64,000 bases of DNA from Zingiber officinale (Eukaryota > Streptophyta > Magnoliopsida > Zingiberales > Zingiberaceae): positions 77,076,688-77,140,687 of the forward strand of contig NC_056000.1 in assembly GCF_018446385.1 (NCBI RefSeq), in the 5' to 3' direction. The notes beneath the pieces were generated by a model that was given only the letters and a program-made list of their open reading frames with translations, did no database searches and was not told the origin of the DNA. Shown piece by piece: positions 58,142 through 64,000 of this stretch. A program made the translations under genes and the position numbers. Every line of letters starts with the position of its first letter. Within the stretch, counting starts at the first letter, position 1.

Positions 58142-58592
58142 AGGTGGAGATTGTTGACGAGTGACTCATATTTGGATGAAAGTTAATATGAGGGATGTTA
58201 TAAATGAAAAATCTGTTAAGATTTTTCGTAATAAAATTCTGTTAAGATTTTATATAACAGAATTTTATTGTGATTTTTCATAACAATATCTAGGGTTTAG
58301 CATTATTTATAGAGATCATTATAAACCTATTGTACAACAACAATCACAAGAATCATGTAATATGATTCTTTTGTGTTGAGAGAATTCTAATAAGGCTTCG
58401 GTTGTTTTTGTGGAGTAGGCATGTTGCTGAACCACGGTAACTCTTCTTCTTTTTCTTCTTCTTCTCCTTCTTTGTATTTGCTCTTCTTTTGTGCGTCTTT
58501 GTCTTGTTACTCCGCGCGATCTCTTTTCTCTCTTCCTCTTCTTCCGCGTGTTAGAGGTTGAGAGGTGTTGTTGCCCCCTTCTTTGTGCAACA
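58142..58592 (+). repeat. PPT and 3' LTR of E
   Basis: The PPT AGGTGGAGAT precedes a 442-bp LTR (58151-58592), TGTTGACGAG...TGTGCAACA. It is clearly related to the LTR of F but with more differences and small indels. Confidence 0.88.
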
Positions 58593-58911
58593 AAGGCGAT
58601 GCGGTATGCGTCGAAGAGTGCTACGGCCAGGCGATCCTGGCGAGCCCCGGTGATGGCGAGGTGTTGTCTATGTACGGAAAGCTAGTGTGGGAAACGCACA
58701 GGGACGAGGAGAGGGCAGAAGCCTACTTCGAGCTCGCCATCAAATTATCGCCGGACTACTGGTAATTATAAGCTTCATTTCGTAAATTCTTGATTGTGAC
58801 ATGATCCATAATCCAGAGGTACATGTTTACATCTACGTGCTGGGTTCTTACGCGCAGTTCCTATGGGACGCCGTCGAGGAGGACGAAGAAGAGGTGCTGC
58901 CGGTGGCGTGA
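58593..58911 (+). pseudogene. TPR-like protein gene, 3' end, cut by element E
   Basis: This is the last part of a plant tetratricopeptide-repeat-like protein, function unknown. Exon A (58593-58761) encodes EECYGQAILASPGDGEVLSM and LVWETHRDEERAEAYFELAI. Exon B (58833-58911) encodes YVLGSYAQFLWDA followed by an acidic tail and TGA. Joining 58761 to 58833 restores the family pattern through a 71-bp intron with a good GT donor, but its 3' end reads AT instead of AG. The N-terminal part is not found left of E. A gene broken by the retrotransposon and now decaying is the simplest reading. Confidence 0.75.
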
Positions 58912-60186
58912 ACGGAGGCATCCTCACCACTAGCTATTGTCTTTTTACTTATTGAATTCTTCTTCATCTTGTCGTCATGATTCTAATTTCTAAGCATAAC
59001 TTATTGGAGACAAGAAGCAACAAGATAAGGAAAGAGACCAACAGCAGTGGACGCAGATGACAAATGCTGATGTTCTTGATTTTTCCTATTGGATTCTTCT
59101 TCATCTTCTTAATATTTTCTTGGATTCTTCTCCATCTATGAGTGTAGAACTGTAAGCGAAGAGAATTGTTACCATGCTGTCTAAATATTTCAAGTTTACA
59201 AACTATTGTGGCTAATTAATTTTGCTTCTGTTCCCAGCTTGAGAAACTTGTAAAGTTGTGGAAGATTTCGTGCCAGTTCGGATCATCATCTTGCTTTTGG
59301 TATCAGTAGATGAGTTGATCTTGTACGGCATGTCAAAAGAGAAGTTGGAAAGTTAGAGCAGTCGAAAAAAATTCTCAAACTTCTCGTGTTGTTCTAGTAC
59401 ATGAGCAGCTTGAGCTCGAGCAAGTCATCAATACACACGAGTCTACAGTGCAGCTCTCTGATCAGCTAGCTCATGAAAAGAAAAAGTTATTGCCTCAGAC
59501 CTGCCATGAGAAAGAAATTAATCACGCATTGTGAATGAACTCTCAACTAATTTGTCAGTTGCGAGTCAAACGACAACTGAGGATTTAATTCAATCCTGAG
59601 GATGGACGTGGATAGTCAAGCGACAAATCAGAAGCAAGGGGAAGTATCTAGGGACAAAAGTAAAATGAGAGGGCAAGTCTAGTTTCAATTCATGTCCCAT
59701 ATATGAATATGGGATATCAAATGTGTTGTTGAATTGTGGGGTTTTCCTAGACTATAATGAGGAGTGTTGCTCATTGATGGTTCTCAATCCTTCGGTGGGA
59801 TGACTCCTAATACCCATTTGATAATAATTAGATTTTTTTTAAAAAAAAGAAACATATAAACATAAAATCCTAAACAGACTTGATTGTTATAGTAAAAGAA
59901 ACATGAAAAATGCTTATAGATTCTCATGGAGATATGTTTCAAGATTAGTGCATGAACAAAAAATACCTTCTTCATGGGATCAAGTGGAAGTGTGAGGGCT
60001 GCACAATAATCCCATCTTCTGTTTTTTTTTTCTTAAATTATGAAAAATTTTGTTTTCCAGACATATTGAAAACTAAAGAGAATTTTGAGGTTATGATTAA
60101 TATTTTTCTTAGAAACAGCATAAGAGATCAATAGTTTTACTAATTTTTTAGATAAAAATTATAAATAAAAGACAAAAATTAAAATA
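58912..60186. other. intergenic region after the TPR remnant
   Basis: It contains the probable 3' UTR of the TPR gene (near-repeats of TTGGATTCTTCTTCATCTT at about 58950-59130). It then holds a stretch (59380-59530) with a broken LEQVINTHESTVQLSDQL-like reading, possibly transposon-derived. The rest is AT-rich, with nothing else recognised. Confidence 0.5.
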
Positions 60187-60258
60187 GGGGCATTCCGAGA
60201 ATTGAACTCGGGACCTCTCGCACCCTAAGCGAGAATCATACCACTAGACCAAATGCCC
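60187..60258 (-). tRNA. tRNA-Pro (anticodon AGG)
   Basis: This is a 72-bp intact nuclear tRNA gene on the minus strand. The acceptor stem GGGCATT/AATGCCC pairs perfectly. The anticodon arm CTCGC-TTAGGGT-GCGAG gives AGG. The T arm is CCGAG-TTCAATT-CTCGG, and the internal promoter boxes are TGGTCTAGTGG (A) and GGTCCCGAGTTCAATTC (B). The RNA ends with a C discriminator. The CCA end is not encoded, as expected in a nucleus. A T run on the transcript side (an AAAA run at 60181-60184 on the plus strand) provides a terminator. Confidence 0.96.
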
Positions 60259-61380
60259 ACATTGATTCAAAATTATTTTTTTTTAACTAAACATTCTAAA
60301 TTATATATATTTTTTTGTTTTGCATTGGCTCTATGCATTTTGTTCACGAACACAAAATAACCAAGAGGAGAAAGAATAAAATAGCAATTGAAAGAGCGTG
60401 AAATTGAGAAGAATAAAAAAATAACTATTTTTATTTTATGGCTGATTGGTAGGAATATTACATAATAAATAAATATGAACTAGTTTTTATAATAATAAAA
60501 TATTTATACATAAAAAATGTTTTTCAGACTCCTTTAAGTTTACATGAACGGCTTGATCTAGTGTAATTGATCGATTTTGATTTGAACTCTTGGTCTAACT
60601 CTTATGACTTGATAGACACTTATGATGGTCTACTTTACTCAGAATCTAAATTGTCTAATCTGTTTGTCAACTAAATCTGACCAATTCAACTGGTCCCATT
60701 CAATTTGACAAACTTTCTTGGCAAACAATTTGTCATCTCTTCCTGATCCTTTGATCAGTTTAGTCAATCTCCTTCAACTCATTTGGATGACTAACCTATT
60801 ACTTAGTTAATCTGATGAATCTTTTTTTACATATTTAGCCCATCTAACCACCAATCCATTAGTCCATCTTGCACTATCTAACCCGAGTCCATTGGGTTGT
60901 CACACAGCACGCATCCAACTCTTAATATTAAGAGGTAATTTTACTCGTATCAACTCTCAAATAATATACGAATCAGTATAATAATGAAAACACACCTTAA
61001 TGCGTTTTATATCAGATACTTTGTAAGTAATAAGCAGGAAGGTGCCAACAAACTTAGATGGTAAGCAACTTACAAGTAATTAAAATTCTGAGTTTAAGAA
61101 ACAAAATCTCAATGTATGAATGTTTAAGTGCTCTGTTAGCAATTTTCAAAACCAGCTACAGAAGGCGAGAGATGTGAACGTTTCGTTTGACAAGAATCTA
61201 ACTACATGAACCACAATAACTACAAGTAGCACATGGTCATGGGAATCACCCACCATGATGTATTCTTTGGTCCAAACTACAATGTCAAACTACAAGTAGC
61301 ACTTTGGTCCAAACTGTACTCACCGTGGGTAATGATCTATCGAGCATTTATCTGTTTCCATACACCCCAGTAAGTTGCGA
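60259..61380. other. AT-rich intergenic region
   Basis: There is no gene-like ORF. Between 60640 and 60800 several TTTGTCAA/TTTGACAAA-like words recur. Otherwise featureless to me. Confidence 0.5.
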
Positions 61381-62336
61381 GTTGCCTTGCAGCATGAGAG
61401 CTTGTCTGAGGGCTTAGGACCTATGATGGTCACAGATTAATCGGTGTCAGAGAATATCGGATGTCAGGTTCTGTCGAATAAGAGAAGACGTGATGTCCTC
61501 TTATTGATTGAAAGAAGCCATTAGAATATTCCCTGACGTATGACAGTCATTCCCTAATAGGAGGTTGTGATTCTTTGTCATTGTTGTCACCTAGTGCTTT
61601 CTATTCTGACCGGGTTCAACTACGAATAGCTCGGAGTGACCGTTCGGGTGTCACCCCTAGTTTAAGTCTTGATGAGGGAGATGAGTTATAGCGAGGATCC
61701 CATCTTTCACTCTCGGTTCACTGAAGGACCGACCGAGAGTTGTCTTATCGAAAGTACCAGGCATAGCTATGTGGATCAGGTTGCGGAAATCCAACTAATC
61801 AGGGCAGGTCAAACATTACTTCAGGCTACATCTTATGTATTAGATCTGGGAACTTGATTAGTCTGTACTCGACCGAGAATGATACGACTAATGACGTCGG
61901 GCGGTCTAACTCCTTCTTTCCCATCCTAACTGTTGACTGCCACGTCCCTTTAATTTCTAACTGTCATGTCCCTTTGATTTTGGACTGCTTGGCCTCACTT
62001 GGCCCCACCTTTATGCACCGTATCACAAGCCACCTTTATGCACCTTTATTTACTTCGCCACTATAAATGTTGCTTCTTTCCCCATATCATCGGTATGACA
62101 ACATGTTTAATTGCTCCATCAACCTCGGGAGAAGAGTCACTTTAATATCTACAGAAATTGACTTCTCCCCTTTTTCACTTTAAAAGGGGTTGAGCCCCGC
62201 TCAAAGAGGCATTCTTCCCCTTAAATGACACCCCTTAATCATGGATTCGAGCTCCGAGTTGGATGAACTGCAACACCTTCGTCGGCAACTGGCTCATATG
62301 ATCCACCTACTTACCCAGAAGGATACGGCTAGCTGA
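61381..62336 (+). repeat. LTR-like segment with TATA box and short gag-like start
   Basis: The block around 61430-61620 shares diverged similarity with 63200-63390: GGTGTCAG...GTGTCAGG.TCTGTC, then ATATTCCCTGAC and ATTCCCT. It continues to a TATA-like CTATAAATG at 62055-62063 and a leader. An ATG at 62241 opens a short frame of about 31 codons with MDSSSELDELQHLRRQLAHM, ending TGA. The pattern suggests an old gypsy-type LTR plus leader, but boundaries are not defined. Confidence 0.45.
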
Positions 62337-62467
62337 GATGATGCAAGATAGGAATCTTCAGTCTTCCTTTTATAGAGAAATTGAAGAACTTTTGTTAGCT
62401 ACTAAATCGTAATAAAATTCTAACTTATTTTTCTTAAAAAAAAATTAAACAATTCTTTTAAAATATC

Positions 62468-62472
<5 letters not shown>

Positions 62473-62509
<37 letters not shown>
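62473..62509. repeat. (AT)n microsatellite
   Basis: This is an uninterrupted AT dinucleotide run of about 37 bp in an AT-rich stretch, followed by T and A runs. Confidence 0.9.
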
Positions 62510-62514
<5 letters not shown>

Positions 62515-62665
62515 TTTTTTAAAAAAAATCTAATCATAATAAAATTCTAACGTATTTTCTTAAAAAATTAAACAATTCTTTTAAAATATCTTTAAATAAA
62601 AAAGTTAATATTTGCTTAATAATATTTATTTGAGATGATAATTAATAAGAGTGAAATAAAAAGAA

Positions 62666-62690
62666 AATAATAATAATAATAATAATAATA
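62666..62690. repeat. (AAT)n microsatellite
   Basis: About eight AAT units. Confidence 0.9.
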
Positions 62691-62849
62691 TTTACTTGGT
62701 AATATTTCTATCCGTAAACATGGAAAAATTATTTTCCAAAAATTAATTCAAAATAAAATTATATTAATTTAGAAAATCTTATTAGCTTGTGTCTCTTTCC
62801 ATCGTTCTCTATGAATTTCATGGAGGTCGAGCTCGTCCGGAAGCTGAGT

Positions 62850-64000
62850 CAGACAAAGTAGGTTGCACTGTCTTCTGCGTTGACGGAAAGTCACGGAGGC
62901 ATCCGGTCGGTCTGACACCTGCAGAAAGGGCTCCCACGGGCGGATGACGAGGGGTGATGACGGGGACGATCAGGCGAGAGCTCTGCACATACTCAGACGA
63001 ACACCCAGGTCGTTAGAGACCAGAAACCAGGGAAAAAGTCCCCGGGTTAGACCCTCCGACGCTCAAGTCAGGTACTTTTTCCCCAGAAGCACAGTAAAAA
63101 GGACGAAAAGTAAAAGACGAGAGTGTAATGACAAGTGAGCGCGTACCTGCGTAAGGACGAAGCTTCTCTATTTAACTGCTGTGGGCGTTTCTGGAGTCTG
63201 ACGAGTGTCAGGAAATGTCGGGTGTCAGGCTTTGTCTAGCGGTGATTAACACGGGGCATCCTCCTATAGGTCAGAGGAGGGATCGGGAGGCAACGAGCAC
63301 TGGACCGTTAGCATATTCCCTGACACGCTCTGATTATTCTCTGATGGGTGGTTACAATTCCCTTGTTTAATTGTCATGTAGTGCGCGACCTCCCAAGTCT
63401 CTTGCCCCTGGGCTGGGTCTTCGTACCTACCAACCCCGACCTGTGAGCATCTGCCTGTAGCTAACCTGTCTTTGTCGCTTGTTGCTTCATAAATCCAAAC
63501 CCGCATGTCCGACCCTGTCATGTGTGCCTTGTCCTGTGAACTCTTGATCTACCTTACGACACCTGCATTTCCTAACATGCGTTTGCCGCTTCATAACCCC
63601 AGACATGTATGTCCCACCCTTCCCTACATGTCTTGTCCTGTGAACTCCTGACCTGCCTTGCTCTGTAAGTCATGACCTGTATGCCTATCTGTACGCCTGA
63701 GTCCAATCCCGTCTGTCCCGACCTGTATGACTTAGCTTGATTACGCCTGCCCTGACTTGTACAACTTAGTCCGCCTCCATCCGACCTGTACAACTTAGTC
63801 CGATTCCGCCTATCCCAACCTGTATGACTTGACCTGTATTCCTTTAATCTGTATGTCTCGATACGTATATTCCAACTTGTATGTCCTGACCAGTGATCTG
63901 TATTTCCCGACCTGTACGTCTTGACTTGTAATCCTTGGTTTGCCTATCCCGATCTGTACGCTTTGGTCTCCTTATCCTGTACCATAAGGCTATAAGTCCT
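62850..64000. repeat. second LTR-like segment with degenerate short tandem repeats
   Basis: This GC-richer block includes GGTTAGACCCTCCGACGCTCAAGTCAGG, split here as GTTAGACCCTCCGACGCTC then AAGTCAGG at about 63045-63072, wording seen in LTRs of Ty3/gypsy plant elements. A part is related to 61430-61620. From about 63430 to the window end, a degenerate 20-30-bp unit with CCCGACCTGTATG/CTTAGTCCG is repeated more than ten times. No gene; the element continues beyond the window. Confidence 0.5.

Larger units (their letters stand above)
41806..58592 (+). mobile_element. Ty1/copia element E with two CACTA insertions
   Basis: Element E parts are the truncated 5' LTR (41806-42014), gag-PR (42055-43003), PR-IN-RT start (46704-48305), RNase H (57379-58061) and 3' LTR (58151-58592). 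CACTA elements H and G interrupt it. The inner element F is a close relative and gives the uninterrupted order. About 0.7 kb of RT is missing at the G site. The 5' 230 bp of the left LTR are gone, so no left target duplication can be found; AAGGC (58593-58597) would be the right one. Confidence 0.85.

Noticed and set aside
59380-59530. A transposase fragment
   Set aside because: Only a short, broken helical reading is visible, with no catalytic motif; kept as unassigned.
60187-60258. The tRNA as the head of a SINE
   Set aside because: The full cloverleaf is intact, and no tRNA-unrelated body with poly(A) or target duplication follows on the transcribed strand.

Overview
The window is nuclear DNA of a flowering plant with a transposon-rich genome. 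Nearly all of it is LTR retrotransposons nested in one another, plus two CACTA-type DNA transposons carrying pieces of host genes. Host genes with introns, plant-type primer-binding sites, Sirevirus, Tekay, Athila-like and CACTA elements, and a plant tRNA-Pro support this. Within the angiosperms I cannot name the species; a monocot is plausible but not shown. No bacterial genes, CRISPR array or complete protein-coding host gene is visible.

Left nest (1-38892). The outermost element is an Athila-like Ty3/gypsy element (C, minus strand). C is split by a non-autonomous LTR element (D, 26783-36424, TSD CTTGG). It is also split by a Ty1/copia element (B, minus strand), which is itself split in its integrase by a relative of the same family (A, minus strand). 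A was then hit by a complete 11.3-kb Sirevirus (S, 5364-16640, TSD TTGAT) and apparently by a Tekay-type chromovirus (T, 1-4311), of which only the 3' end is in the window. Nesting is at least four deep (C, B, A, S).

Middle (38893-41805) is AT-rich intergenic DNA without a recognisable gene.

Right nest (41806-58592). A copia element (E) lies against the remaining 3' end of a host TPR-protein gene. E contains two CACTA elements. H (43004-46703) carries exons of an arginyl-tRNA synthetase gene. G (48306-57378, 27-bp terminal inverted repeat, TSD AAG) carries nine exons and eight introns from the 5' half of a NADPH-cytochrome P450 reductase gene, plus a remnant of its own Ulp1-like protease. 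A second copia (F, 50834-55719, TSD GATGG), a relative of E, inserted into the captured reductase fragment. F also supplies an uninterrupted version of the sequence at the H insertion site, which confirms that boundary.

Right end (58593-64000): the broken TPR gene, an intact tRNA-Pro(AGG), AT-rich DNA with microsatellites, and two diverged LTR-like segments.

No coding region here looks able to support autonomous transposition. The biologically most interesting content is the pair of gene-capturing CACTA elements and the cis-structures of the Sirevirus (palindrome clusters, multiple polypurine tracts, an apparently spliced third ORF).
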